64,000 bases of DNA from Typha latifolia (GCA_019914945.1 CM034113.1:4878850-4942849), one strand, 5' to 3'; positions 12,375-24,600 are shown, counted from the stretch's first letter. The notes: generated by a model from the letters alone, not told the origin. Made by a program: numbers and translations.

Positions 12375-12590
12375 TTTAGAGAGAGAGAGAAGGCGGTGGA
12401 GGAGGGTAGCGGCGGTGCCGGGACACGCCGGGGCTAGCTGGCCGCAGTCGGTTGGCTGCGACTATGGCCGCGGGAGCGTGGCGCCCCACCATGCAAGCTG
12501 CGTGACACGAGGCCGACCATAGTGTGGCCGGTCGCTTCATGCCCCTTAATTATTATTATTATTATTATTATTTAAGATTGGGTTGTTACA
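9753..12590 (-). repeat. LTR-like unit 1 with duplicated head
   Basis: Ends in GGTTGTTACA at 12590. Its left end has a 67-base GC-rich head (9753-9819) immediately repeated from 9820; both begin TGTAACGCCC and contain 'gggcacgtgca'. Near 12102-12124 it has a perfect 10-bp hairpin (arm AGTGCTGGGC, 3-base loop). A (GA)n run occupies about 12336-12395, and an (ATT)n run 12548-12572. Plus- and minus-strand open frames over 9689-9963 and 12083-12437 are composition artefacts of this GC-rich DNA. Confidence 0.72.
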
Positions 12591-15297
12591 CGCGCGACAA
12601 GACAGGCGGGGCTCATCACGCACAAATACTCCTATGCATATATAATTATGACATCATCAAATAAAACTTGCTAACCTATATCATATAATCCATCATGAAA
12701 TAAACCAAATAAACCTGTTAACATAAGAATATCCAAGTCCACAATAATATACACTAGACCACTACATAATCTGGCAGGACCCACATAAGCCACAACAAAC
12801 TATCAAGATACAACTAAAACAACTAATACAAGAGTACACTATGATTCGACCAGTATTATACAAATCATCGTCTAATACAAAAGAGTACAAATATCAAATG
12901 CTGGTACAACTCAATTTTTATATAAACTATCATCTATACCATCTCGCATCTATAACTCACCTCATTATCGCTCTAAAATATCTCTCAAGATATCTCAAGT
13001 CGCTATCACGTATCACATATTTGAGGGGTTAGAAAAGAAATAAGAGAGTCACGAGCAAAAGGCTTAGTGAATAGACCTTACCCCCGAATCAGTGATTCCA
13101 AGCAGAGAGTAAATCATACACTGGATAGTATGAATCAGAAAGAGCATCATGTCATAAATGAGTATATGAATGTTCCTAAATAATACATAAATGAAAAATA
13201 GATAACATGTCATGTCATAACTGATAAAATATATAATTCTCGACAATGTATAAATAAATCTCCATGTCATACCATCATCATAACTCTCTCACAAATATAA
13301 CAAATATGATGTATGTCGATCATGATCATGCTATGATATCAAATGCAACCATCTATGATGCATATTGACCATTCGATAATCAGGTATAACAGATGATAAT
13401 AAAATCATATACATTTCTCAATATCACGATCATCACCGACATCTCGGTATAATATCATCACGCTAGACCACTGTGCATAGTCAACACCTAATACCCAGTC
13501 TCAATATCATGTCCGAAGGCTCAGAGCATACTCTGCCACCTGCAAGAATATCTCAAATATAATCATATCCCGCCGCCTACTAGGGTATCAATATCCATCC
13601 AAACAGGGCACCCACATAGTTGATAGAAACTTTGTGAGGATAACTCGCCACATATGCCCTGGCGAACGGCATGTGTCCGAATGTATGCTGTGCACACAGA
13701 CTAACGATCTCGGACGTAAGGCCAACAGGATCGCGATTATGTTGAGCGATCAATTATCCACTAAGCGTGTCCTAACCCTCGCGCCCACTCGGGTATTCTC
13801 ACGCTTTCTATCAACTATCATATCAATCACATTTCATGATTTCCTTCTAAATGACAGATCATATGCATATATCTAGTACGATAACAAGTCAATGCATAAT
13901 AAGAATTTAGGTGGAACAGGAATCAAGAGAAAATTAATGCAATATAGTCTCCAATCATGTAGTCAACACATGCATACTCATGCTACAGATCAACTGGACA
14001 TAACATTATAATAGTATAATCAGCTCTTATCATCTCTATATATCACCAATGTGCTCATATCCCAAATCAACATAATCAGATGAATGATAAAATATGCTCG
14101 ACTGTAATCATCTCTAGATAAGGTCATATAATCATGCTGAAGGCCAAAACATGCATGTACATAATATATAATATAATCTAATTTGAGAAAGGCGTCTAGG
14201 GAATAAGACTACTCATACTGATCAGAAGATACAAACTACGTATCATTTACATTCGCCCATCAACCGAATGACACTCATCGCTAGCAAGGTCCATGGAGTC
14301 TCAAATAAGGGGTTTGAGATCTGAAAATGTTCAAGTAATATAAAGTTAGTTGTTTATCCCATTATAATATGTTTGAGTAAAATATTATGATTTATTAGAA
14401 TTTAGAATTTCTACTTATTTTTATAACTGGCTAGATTTTTAATTATAAATAAAAATATAAATATAGATAAAAACCTAATTATAATTAAATTATATCTTGA
14501 TTAATTAGAGAGTATGTAGTCATTACTTTATAAAATAATATATAAATACATAAGCCGATTATTTTATTTGTTACAAAATAATAATGTATAATAAATTATT
14601 AGAATTATTTAAAATGTATCTCATAAAAATATTAGTATATAAATTTGATAATTATAATTTACAAATTTATATATTAATCTAATAGAAATATAAATAAATA
14701 AATATGAGTATTACTTATATTTATACCTAATTAATCATTGATTATACAAATTATAATTAATACTAATCATATTGAAGATTATAGATTATTATTAAAATAA
14801 TTAATGTCTAAATAATATATTTGCATAAATTAAGAAGGAAAAACCTAAATAAATAACATCAATAAAATAAATAAATAATTAATTAATTTAAAAAAAAACT
14901 GCCATCAGTGCTCTGTGCAAAAAAAGAAAAGAGCAGAAAACGAGGAAGGAGAAGAAAAAGACAGAAAGAAAGAAAGAAGAGGAAAAAGAAGAAGAAGAAG
15001 AAGGAGAAGGAGAAGAAGAAGGGAGGAGGGGAGGGAGGTGCGGACTCGGGCAGGCAGGGAGGGCGTCGGTCGCTGCTGGCCAGCCAGCGGCTGGCCTCTT
15101 GTCGACGTCTCAATTCCGGTGAACCCAAGCTAAGGAGGAAGAGAAAGAGAGAGAGAGAGAGAGAAGAAGAGAGAAGAAGAGAGAGAAGGAGAAAGAACTC
15201 ACCGGTGTGGCGGAGGTGGCGGCAGTGGTACCCAATGATGGAGGCGGCGGCACTGGGGCCGTCGCGGCCAGTTGGCTGCAGCTAGTAGGTTGTTACA
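12591..15297 (-). repeat. LTR-like unit 2, head-truncated
   Basis: It begins at 'cgcgcgacaag', which corresponds to a point about 70 bases inside the complete unit. It lacks TGTAACGCCC and the first part of the head, but is colinear with unit 1 to its end at TTGTTACA (15297). The GC-rich hairpin seen in unit 1 is replaced here by an A-rich stretch (14885-14935). The Lys/Glu/Arg-rich open frame at 14908-15285 is a purine tract, not a gene. Confidence 0.7.
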
Positions 15298-15302
15298 CGG
15301 TC

Positions 15303-15404
15303 TTTTTGAGATTGGCAAAAGAGGCCTAAAATTGTAATTGGGTAACCAAGGGGCCTATTGCTGCCAATTTGATAATTGATGGGCCTTTTGGTGTAAATCG
15401 CCCC
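15303..15404 (-). repeat. MULE right terminal inverted repeat
   Basis: Reverse complement of 5529-5628 with scattered differences. It is immediately followed by the second copy of the 9-bp target duplication. Its inner edge abuts the LTR-like dimer, showing that the dimer landed just inside the MULE terminus. Confidence 0.82.
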
Positions 15405-15837
15405 TCTTTCTCTCTCTACTTGCAGACAACAACAAAAAAACGACAGTTAAAAGCATTTCTCTTTGTATTTTCTTGTAAAAATTCAATCCAAGTAAGAAAA
15501 TAATTTTTTTCCTAATGTTTTCTCTCTTTTGTTCTCTCTGTCGTGATCTACTTTTAATAAATAAAATTAAAAAAAGGGCTAGTTTGGGCGAGAAACTTGT
15601 TTGCTCAGATAGACGAAGGGCGAGAGTCCGGATACGGAGACCGGTTTCGGATTAAGTATCAATTTTTTGTAAAAAAAATTAACTGTCAAATTGTACATAA
15701 TGATGTTATATATTTGGTAAATACCAACTCTAGCAGCTTCTTAGCCAATCGTGACAAGAAACATGTCTTTGGGCAGCGTAGCACACGGTTTTTGATCGAA
15801 TCCGACTACGATAAGATGATCACCGACTTGGTTCTTC

Positions 15838-15845
15838 TATAAATA
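15838..15845 (+). promoter_or_regulatory. TATA box of copy A
   Basis: TATAAATA, followed by 'gtggatgac', a CT-rich stretch and a T-rich leader. The same box and spacing recur at 42430-42437 in copy B. Conservation of the box and the ~80 bases upstream in both copies supports a real promoter, so transcription would start around 15870. Confidence 0.6.
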
Positions 15846-15966
15846 GTGGATGACAGTTCCCCTTTTTTATTCCACGGTCTGGTTTTGTGTTCGTAGTCCG
15901 TTGCGTTTAGTTAGTTTCTTTATCTTTTAATTGTTTCAGATAGTTTCTTTAATCTCTATTTTTATT

Positions 15967-16930
15967 CTAGATCTTTGAATCGTGGCTAGCTTAATTATTC
16001 GTCGATTGGATGAATCGATACTGTTCTCTGTGGACTGTTATAGATTAGCGCTGGATCTTGTGAGTTGTGGTTTGAAGGTTGCAAGAAATTGATTTGGGTT
16101 TGATTTGCCGCGATTTTTGGAAATCTGAGATCAAGGACAGCTTTCCTATATAATCGATTGGAAGGACAAGGGAGTGTCTCGTGATGTCAGCTTGGTTGAT
16201 GTTTCGTATTACATTATACTGGTTAGATAGCTGGTATTTTCTTCAGCAGTATCATATATAGATGCAGCACTGTTATTGAATTCTTGCTTCCTGATTTCTT
16301 TTATGTTGGTTAAACGGTTGCTTGTAAACCATTAGACAAGGGGCATCCTGCGGAGGAGCACAATTTTGAGGACATATATACTGTTATGCTCGATAGATTT
16401 CGCATGGCATGTCTACTTTTACTTTGATCCTATCCTTATGCTAGATTTTTGAATAGGTTGCTAGCTTAATTATCCTTGATTGGATGAATTTTGTTTGATA
16501 ATGTTCTCTGTGGTATAGTAGTACCGGATCTTGTGGTTTCAAGTTCATAAGATATTAATTTGGGTTTGATAGATCCATCTTTTGCTGGATTTTGGAAATC
16601 TGAAATCAGGGACAATTTTCTTGTATTAATCGATTGAAAGGATAAGGGAGTCTTTTGTGATATCAGATTGGTTGATGTGGTTGGTACAGTTTTCATGTCT
16701 TGCAACCTTTATGGATCTCTTTCAGTGGAAATGATAAAAGTTGCTACATTGTTCTGGTTGGATAGCTGGTATTTTCTTCAGCAGTATCACATACAGATGC
16801 AGCACTGTTATTGAATTCTTGATTCCTAGTTCTTTTACGCTGGTTTATCTGGTCGCTTTTTGGACCATTACACAGAGGATGATCTAGGGAGCACAATTTC
16901 AAGGACATCTTCTATTATGCTTGGTAGATG
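15967..16930 (+). repeat. Internal tandem duplication, period ~474 bp
   Basis: Unit 1 starts at 'ctagatctttgaatcg' (15967) and unit 2 at 'ctagatttttgaatagg' (16441). Both then run through 'gctagcttaatta', 'gattggatgaat', 'ggtattttcttcagcagtatca' and 'gatgcagcactgttattgaattcttg'-type matches in the same order. The same two units occur in copy B (about 42552-43510), so this duplication is older than the locus duplication. Confidence 0.78.
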
Positions 16931-17721
16931 TGTAAGTTGACTTGTGTCGAATAATATTTTTCAGACTTGTTGGCACATTATTAGTCCTTGAAGACTGTTC
17001 TGTTTGGATTGTGTAGAAAGTAGTTGTTATCTCATTCGAAAAGATACCCTTTGCTGAATCCTAATTCTCTATTTGCCATCCTTTTGCCAAATTTCGTAAT
17101 TTGTTGTTTTGGTAATATTTGGAGCCAGCTTTCTCCTCCTATATGATTGAAACTTAAAAAGGGAAACAGCTTCTCATGTCATGTCAGCTATCGGTGGTCC
17201 TTGCTGGATTGATTTATGCAATGATATGTCTTAGTACAACTTCTTTTAGATCAGCTATAAGTAATTCAGTGAATTTACAAATGCACAAATGTATCATTTG
17301 GTTTGGGAGAGGTTTTTAACAGTGTAACTTATAAATGTATAGAATTTTCTCATTAGTTGTTCCTTGAAATTCAATTTTCTACTCTGCATATGGCATGTGG
17401 TTGGTATATTTTACAGTCAATGAGGGTATGATTTATTATCTTGTACTGACCGATGAAGACAATATGGACGGATGACTAAATTTGATTTTTTTTTTTTAAA
17501 TTTCATTGTTCAAAACTTCTTTTAGCCTTGGCACTTTATTTTTTACTTAAAAGTTACAGGTATATTATTAATTTTCAATATATTTTATTTTTCTTGCATA
17601 GGAAGTCAATCCTCCTTTACTTGTTATTGTGTGCTTGATATAGAATGGAACTATTTTTCTTTCTTTGTCTTTAGTCTTTACTTGCAAACTCATGCTTGTT
17701 CTGTAGGTTCATACTTAAGTG

Positions 17722-19310
17722 TTACGGATCAGACCGATATGGGGATGGATTGTTTATTTGGATTAGAAGGAAATCTTGATGGTGATAGAAGGGGAAGAGA
17801 AGATGATATGTAGACAGGGATATTTGCGAAGGGGAAAACAAGGTCGCTCCTAGAAGTAAGGCACGACAGACGAGAAGGAAGATCTAACCAATGAAGGTTA
17901 GGGGACGATGAGAAGTTACGGCAAGAAGGAGAGAGAGAAAGAGAGATAGAGAGAGAGATAGGAGAAGAAAATATGATTTAATAACATAACTCAACTAAGG
18001 TGCATTCCACAATACTTAGAGGCTACCCTTTAGACTCAAACAAGAGAAATAAAATACTAAAAATAGAGTGTTCTCATCGCGGTGCATTCGAACGTGTCCG
18101 AGGCCGTTCAAACGCGAATTTCCCGTTCTTTATATTTGCGAATGCATGCAAGTTTTTGAACGGGCTCGAGGCCGTTCGAACGCACAAATCCCATTCTCTG
18201 TATTTATGAACGCTTGCAGGTATTCGCATAGTGCATTCGAATGTGGTCCCCGGCGTTCGAGCGCCCCTTAACAAAAAGCTTTATTTTCTTTCAAAATAAA
18301 TTTATTTCTTTCGATACAACTTAATTTAGCTCTAGTTGTATCAATCCATCACGCTTCCGTCACCTTGACCTCAAGGTGAGAAATTCGGAAAGCGTTCCAT
18401 GATGTCCTCAGACTTCCATGTTGCCTCGTCGGAATGCTGTCCAATCCACTCCATCAAGATCTCAGTCTCTAGTCGACCTTCTCAGTCTCTAGTCAACCTT
18501 CTCGAATATGCCTCCATCTCGCCAACACACACACCGGCTCATATGCCTGTATCTCCTCCACTGGATCGGGTATCTGTGTGCTCAAGATCTAAATTTATTA
18601 CAGGAAGCAATCCGCGCAACCGTGGGAAAATATTCATCAAATATTCTCCTGTGGTCAGAAAATTATGAAACCAATTAGATTAGATCTGTAACTCCCTGAT
18701 CTATAATTTTTGTATTTATTCCCTTCGCATATTCAAACTGTAACTAGGACCAAAACATGAAAGAACGCGAGTGATGGTGGTGGTGACGGGTGGAGTGGAT
18801 GTTAAGGTTATGGATGATTATGGAGATGAAGGTGGATGGTGGATGTAGTTAAGGGATATAGACGAAAGGGAAGAAGTGGTCGAGGTCTCAAAGGAGAAGG
18901 AGAATTCCTTAGACGAGGGAGATTAAAAGTTAGGAAGACCTTGCTAACGGTAAAGGTGGAAAGATGGTGAAGAGGGAGAAGGGAGAGAGAATAGAGAGAA
19001 GATATGAGACAAGAAATCAATAATTCAATAGCATAATAAATTAGGCTGCCATCCACACCTTTATAGAGGTTAGCCAACAAGCCCTAATAACAATATCTAA
19101 CCTTAATCCTAGTGCAATCCCGCCGATTGTGTTCGAATGCATAAAAAACATTCTCTGTATGTGCGAACGCGATACAAGTGTTCGAATGCGCCCCAACATG
19201 TTCAAACGCGCATTTCACGTTCTCTGTATTTGCGAACTTAATGTAGACATTCGTAAGGGCGTTCGAACGCGACACCTCCTGCGTTCGAATGCAATCTATA
19301 GGAATTTTAT
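17722..19310 (-). mobile_element. Ty3/gypsy remnant: two decayed LTR-like segments around a short internal piece
   Basis: 17722-18340 and 18690-19310 share the order GA-rich tract, 'aatagcataa' or 'aataacataa', then 'gttcgaacgc'-type words with 'ttctctgtatttgcgaac', so they look like a direct LTR pair. Between them, 18370-18660 on the minus strand resembles the chromodomain end and 5' leader of a chromovirus: words for a lysine-tryptophan 'VKW' region and a leader with 'aatattctcctgtggtcag'. A related leader plus LTR lies at 40950-41640. Nearly all internal sequence is gone. The insertion explains why copy A diverges from copy B after 17721. Assignment to gypsy is inference from the short internal piece. 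Confidence 0.42.
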
Positions 19311-19369
19311 TTTAATAAAAATAAACAACTAATGTAATAAAAAAAAAAGATCCTAACTAAACAGTGTGT

Positions 19370-19621
19370 CGTGGGGTCTAGTGAGCAAGGTTGGTACAGA
19401 TTGAGCCGTGGGGATCGACGGGTGATCTGTAAACTTCTTGTTAACTATAATAAGTTTTAGTGATTGGTTTCAATCCAAATTTGGATTCGTAGTTTTTTCA
19501 TCTGATTTGGGTTTTTTCATGTAAAAATTATTGTATTTGCAATCGTCTTTTTTATACTTTATTTTTCACATATTATTATTTCCTATGGCATTTCTTACGT
19601 TTTTCAATTAGTATAAGAGCA
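19370..19621 (+). mobile_element. Copia LTR 3' end with decayed primer-binding site
   Basis: The sequence parallels the last part of the copia LTR at 27230-27500 (ggatcgacgggtgat, agtgattggtttcaatcc, ttttcatctgatttggg). It ends in 'tttttca' at 19606, followed by 'attagtataagagca', a decayed version of 'attggtatcagagca' that follows the LTR at 27501. So it is an LTR plus primer site whose downstream element is lost or unrecognisable. Confidence 0.55.
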
Positions 19622-20150
19622 TAATTAAGTATTCACATGAGTTTTACTTTTTTTAGTTGCTATACGACCTTTAGTGAGAGGGCAAGTTCAAGCAGTCTTT
19701 TAGGTAATCAACTAAGCCTGAAGAGGTATTGATAAAAGTGTATATGTATATGAAGAGAGATCTTGTCTAGTTCAGTGGACTACGATTCTAATACACGAAT
19801 AGCGCTTTAATGATTTCTTGTCCTTGTTAGCTCAGTTAGCTCATTCTTCTAGCCCATTCATTGGTATCAAGCCTATAAATTCTTATCTATCTCGCTCACC
19901 TCAGGAATATCTTCCTCAGGAATACTATACTATTGGCTATATATCTGCAGTCACATAAGCTATCTGATGGACAAAGGTCCCGTGCAATTAGTCTAATTTT
20001 ATTTCATAGGGTAGTCAACTCTTATGGTGAGTCAAATATTCTTCATGGCCACTTTCTTTATGAGCCGAATTCGCTATTTTCATGGGTCTCACAGCTTACA
20101 CTCATGAGCAGAATCAATACTAATCTTATTTGCTATTTTCATGAGTCTCA
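19622..20150. other. Unassigned DNA inside copy A
   Basis: Downstream of the decayed primer site. The 95-codon open frame at 19933-20220 has no recognised domain. The phrase 'gctattttcatg' with 'tctcacagctta' occurs twice (about 20080 and 20133). It may be decayed copia internal sequence. The boundary with copy A sequence is at about 20150. Confidence 0.4.
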
Positions 20151-21523
20151 CAGCTTATCTTATTTGCTACTTGATGTTAATCTATTCCAAAATTTATGTT
20201 ACTACTGTAGGGTACTTTAATTGTGTTTATCTTTGCAGTATTTGAGGGATAACTAGTCTTGCGAAGTTGTGTACTTTAGATTTCTAGTTTAATTAGTCAT
20301 TTCTGTTTGGTTCAATTTTATCTTGTTTTCTACATGATGTGAATCTATGTCGTAAATCATATTCTACCAGGTTGTTTTCTACTAGCTGTTGAATTGTCGG
20401 AATTGACATAATTTGTTTGGTGAAGAAGGGTGGTGAGTTCAATTTTAAAACTGATTCTGATTATCTGGGGTCCTATTTGTTGACCAATTTGCTTTTATAT
20501 TCATTTTTAAATTTCTTTATTTGACGTGTTTTAATGGGGTTCATATTCCGGAGACAGATTTAATTTGTGTTTGTTTGTATTTTAGATGCTTTTCTAGTAT
20601 GTTTAACATTTTATATTTGATTGCAAACGTGGCAAAAGTAGAAGATATACTTAGATAGAAGTTGTCTGTGGTTGTTTAACAAATGGAAATAAAGATCTCC
20701 TTCTTTGGTAGGTCTATAATTAGGCTGGAATAGATCTGCACTTGCTTAAATTAATTATAAGAGCATTATGTCATATTAAAGACCAAGTAGTAGTTTCTAC
20801 CAATAGTGTATTGATATCATGTATTATGAGTATGTGTGTACATACACATTTCATAGTTCTTGGTTTACCCAAATAAATTAGGTACTGCTAGGGGTCTAGT
20901 TCTTAGTTTACCCGAATAAATTTATTCATTATACTTATCTACAATGACTTATAGTTTATAGGGTGTTTATATTGTCTTCTCAACAATTTAGGATTGACTT
21001 GAGATGATTGTGTATTATCGATTTGTAATTTCTCTATATTTACTTGCTGAAAATAACTTTTATCTTTTTTAAGTTTTACTCCTGAGGTTTACGAATTTGA
21101 AATCACGTGGATGGTTTGGTTCGAAAGTTGATATTTGTTTAACTAAGATCCTTTTTTCTCACGCAATCTAGAAAATGGAAGTTCAAACAACCTAGTTTTG
21201 TTCTTTTTCGTTCATCCAAGTTTATTATTTAATTAAAGTTTTCTTCTGTGAAGGATTAGACAGTGCCATTAATTTTGCAGTGATATATTATTTCAGCTCG
21301 AATATCCAAACATATGATGTTTTCTGTGAGAGTTTAGCTTTTCTATTTTTTCTTTAACCGCTGCCTTCTATTTTATCATAAACTGTCAGTGAAGTTTATC
21401 AGCAAGATGGATAAATTATTATTTTGCTTGTTCCCGATGGAAAACGATTTGTCATGTTAGTAGGCGCTTGGATTGTCTCCTTTTCTTCGTATTCATTTTT
21501 ATTATGGAAATTACTTAATAGTC
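20151..21523 (+). repeat. Copy A of duplicated locus, distal intron-like part
   Basis: Colinear with 53735-55400 of copy B. Shared words include 'aatctattccaaaatttatgt', 'gtatttgagggataa', 'gaattgtcgg', 'attgacataatttgtt', 'attataagagcatta' and 'gtgaagtttatcag'. Similarity ends near 21523, just before the point where copy B has its candidate terminal exons, so copy A lacks those exons. Relative to B some internal pieces (for example around 54060-54130) are absent. Confidence 0.72.
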
Positions 21524-21694
21524 ATGTAGAGCTATGCCTATAGGCCACATCAAAACTTACGCCTGACCACACAAACCCCTAAGAGAGGGTAGATACTAGC
21601 AGTAATGTGCTAGCCCATCGCTCGATGAACAGCACGACTAATTGTCCACCATCGTAGACTAAGGATATCAATTATAAGCCCATTACATAGGTTA
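21524..21694. other. Unassigned junction DNA
   Basis: About 170 bases between the end of copy A and the next large LTR-like unit. No match elsewhere in the window was noticed. Confidence 0.5.
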
Positions 21695-24600
21695 GTATCT
21701 GTAACAACCCAATCTCAAAAAAAAAATTGTATGGCACGACATGGCCGGCGACAATGTGGTCAGCCTCGTGCCATAGCTTCTGGCGCAGGCTGGGGGTCCC
21801 ACACATTCCTAGCCGTTGGCCCGACCAACTAGGCCGGACCAGCTAGCTCCGGCTGCCTCTCTCTTCCCCTTTATAGTCCTCTCTCTCTCTCTCTCAAACT
21901 CTTTCTCTCTCTCTCCCATTGTTATTGCCACTGCCGCTGCCATCCTTGGAAACCACCGCTGCCACCTCCGCGAGCGACAGTGAGCCCCTTCCCCCTCTCA
22001 CACTCACACTCGAGCTCAGGCTTGTCGGAGCCGAGCCGCAGGCGAGAGGCCGGCCGCTGGCTGGCCAGCAGCGGCCGGTGCCCTCCTCGCCGGCCCGGGT
22101 CCACACTTCCCTCCCCTCCTCTTTTTATTCTCTTCTTCTCTTCTTCTCTTCTCTTCTCTTCTTCTCTTCTCTTCTCTTCTTCTTCTTCTTCTTTTTTCTT
22201 CTTTCTTCTTCCTTTCTTCTTCCTCAGCTGCTTCTTCTCTGTTTTCTGCAATAGTGCTAGGCTTGGCCCAACACTGTAGCAGGCCAGTGCTGGACCAAGC
22301 CCAACACTTGTGTAATAATGCTTATTTTTATTATTTATTTAGTTAGATACTTCTTTCTTAATTAATACAAATAGATTTATACATTAATTATTGGATAATA
22401 ATATATATTCATCAATATGATTATTGTTGATTATAATTAATTAATGATTAATTAGGTTATAAACTATTACGTATAAATATAGGTAATACTAATATTTATT
22501 TATTTATTTACTTATATGTCTAGTAGTTTAATCAATAGATTTGTAAATTATAATTATTAGATTTATATTCTAATATTCTTATGATATATATTTTAAATAA
22601 TTCTATTAATTTATTATATATTATTATTCTACAAAAAATAAAATACTAGGCTTATTTAGTTATTTATTTATTATTTTATCGAGTAAAGACTACATAGTCC
22701 CTAATTAATCAAGATAGAGTATGAATTATAAAATTAATTATAATTAGACTAATAATATACTTATAGTTATTTAGCCTTTTATTTTATTTTTATTTATTTT
22801 ATAATTATATATTTAGAAATATTCTTATATAAAAGAAAACAAACATCTTCTCCTTATACTATAATTAGCATTTTATAATTATAGTATAATTATAGTATTT
22901 GAATCGTATTTATAATATAGATCTAGTTATGTAATCAAAAATAAAAAGAAGTAATTCTAAACCTAATAAACATTTATATTTTAATTACATTAATTCTAAT
23001 TAGATAAACGGCTAATATCATACTACTTAAATATTTTCAGATTTCGAACCCCTTATTTGAAATCTCATGGATCTTACTAGTGATGAGTGTCACTCGGTTG
23101 ATTGGCGGATGTAAGGGATACGTAGTTTGCGTCTTCTGATCAAGTGTGAGTAGTCTTATCCCCTAGACGTATTTCTCAAATTAGATTATATTATATATTA
23201 TGTACATATATGATTTGGCCTCCAGCATGATTATATGATTTTATCTAGAGATGATTACAGTCGAGCATATTTTATCATGTATCTAATTAGGTTGATCTGG
23301 GATATGAGCACATTGGTGATATATAGATATGATGAGAGATGATTGTACTGTTATAATGTTATGTCTAGTTGATTTGTAGCATGAGTATGCATGTAATAGA
23401 TTAACATGAGTATACATGTGTTGACTACATGATCGGAGACTATATTGTATTATTTTTCTCTTGATTCCTGTTCCACCTAAATTCATGTTATGAATTGACT
23501 TATTACCGTACTAAATATATGCATATGATCTGTCATTTATAAATAAAGTATGAAATGTGATTGATATGATATATTGATAGAAAGCGTGAGGATACCCGAG
23601 TATGCGCCAAGGTTAGGGGTGCTTAGAGTGATGATTATGGTCGCTGATATGCGATATCTCGTAGCCCATGTCCGAGGTCAGTTGAGTCTGTGCGCATGGA
23701 TAATTAGACACATGCCGTTCGCTAGGGCATATATGGCAAGTTATCATCACGAGATTTCTATCGGCTAGGAGGGTGCCCGGTCTGGATAGATTTTGATATA
23801 CCCTTAGCGTATAACAGGGTATGATTATGACTGAGATATCCTTAGCGTATGGCAGGGGTATGCTTTGAGCTTACGGGCAAGATATTGAGATCGGGTATCG
23901 AGTGTTGACTGTGCACAGTGGTCTAGTATGATGATATTATACCGAGATGTTAGTGATGATCGTAATGTTGAGAAATGCATATGATTTCATTATTATCTAA
24001 CATATCTGATTATTGAGTGGTCAATATATATCATATATGATTGTATTTGATATCATAGCATGGTCATGGTTGTCATGCATCATGTGTCATATTTGAGAGA
24101 GAGTTATGATGATAGTATGACATAAAGATTTGTTTACTCCTTATCGAGGATTATATGTACTTTTATCAGTTATGACATGTTATTTATTTTTTATTTATAT
24201 ATTATTTATGATACATTCATATACTCATTCATGACATGATGCTCTTTCTGATTCATATTATCCAGTACATGATTTACTTTCTGTTTGGCATCACTGATTC
24301 GGGGTAAGGTCTATTCACTGAGCCTTTTGCTTATGACTATTTATTTTCTTTTCTAACCCTCTCAGATATATGGTACGTAATAGCGACTTGAGAGATCCCA
24401 AGAAGATATTTTAGATTGATGAGTTGAGCTATAGGTGCGAGACAGTATAGATGATGATTTATATAGAAATTGAGTTGTACCAGTATTAGATATTTGTACT
24501 CTTATGTATTAGATGATGATTTGTATAATACAGGTCGAATCATAGCGTATTCTTGTATTAGTTATTTTAGTTGTATCTTGATTGTTTATTATGACATGTG

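Larger units (their letters stand above)
9748..15302 (-). mobile_element. Tandem dimer of ~2.8-kb LTR-like units with 5-bp target duplication
   Basis: Two directly repeated units, 9753-12590 and 12591-15297, are colinear from 'catcaaata' through shared stretches such as 'gtatccgaatg' and 'ctcgcgcccactcggg' to a GC-rich tract. They are flanked by cagtc (9748-9752) and cggtc (15298-15302), one transition apart. Termini are TGTAACGCCC on the left and ...GGTTGTTACA on the right, so the repeat has TG...CA ends as LTRs do. A third unit lies inverted at 21700-24843. No gag or pol lies between the two units, so this is an internally deleted retrotransposon or an LTR-LTR recombinant. TGTAAC starts and multi-kb LTRs are usual in large plant Ty3/gypsy elements, but the lineage is inferred. 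Confidence 0.72.
5529..15404 (-). mobile_element. Mutator-like element (MULE) with nested LTR dimer
   Basis: The ends form an inverted repeat of roughly 100 bases: 5529-5628 against the reverse complement of 15303-15404. The core word 'attatcaaattggcagc' and 'aataggcccc' are shared. The element is flanked by a 9-bp target duplication, tctttctcc (5520-5528) and tctttctct (15405-15413), 8 of 9 identical. Copy B of the host locus has an uninterrupted pyrimidine tract at the corresponding place near 41970-41990. Inside lie a minus-strand MuDR transposase remnant, a plus-strand Ulp1-like remnant, subterminal tandem repeats, and a 5.5-kb LTR-like insertion. Without that insertion the MULE would be about 4.3 kb. 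It is certainly non-functional as it stands. Confidence 0.82.
15405..17721 (+). repeat. Copy A of duplicated locus: promoter, leader and intron-like sequence
   Basis: This segment is closely similar along its length to 41990-44310, including the promoter, the leader 'cgtagtccgttgcg' and the ~470-base tandem duplication. No open frame of note is conserved. The many long T-rich stretches followed by 'cag', and the absence of coding constraint, look like a plant leader with long introns. Similarity stops at 'ttcatacttaag' (about 17721), where copy B continues into unrelated sequence. The gene product cannot be named. Copy A is broken by the MULE upstream and by LTR debris downstream, so it is probably dead. 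Confidence 0.7.

Noticed and set aside
14908..15285. 125-codon Lys/Arg/Glu-rich ORF
   Set aside because: It is a translated GA-rich tract within an LTR-like unit; the equivalent region in the other units is not conserved as protein.
18068..18274. Overlapping Arg/Phe/Cys-rich ORFs on both strands
   Set aside because: Produced by the palindromic GTTCGAACGC-type words, which read alike on both strands.
19866..19880. Second primer-binding-like word (ttggtatcaagcc)
   Set aside because: No LTR end precedes it, and the match to the tRNA-iMet word is only partial; probably chance.
21919..22279. Pro/Ser/Phe-rich and Lys/Glu-rich ORFs on opposite strands
   Set aside because: They come from CT and TTC simple repeats in the solo LTR-like unit.
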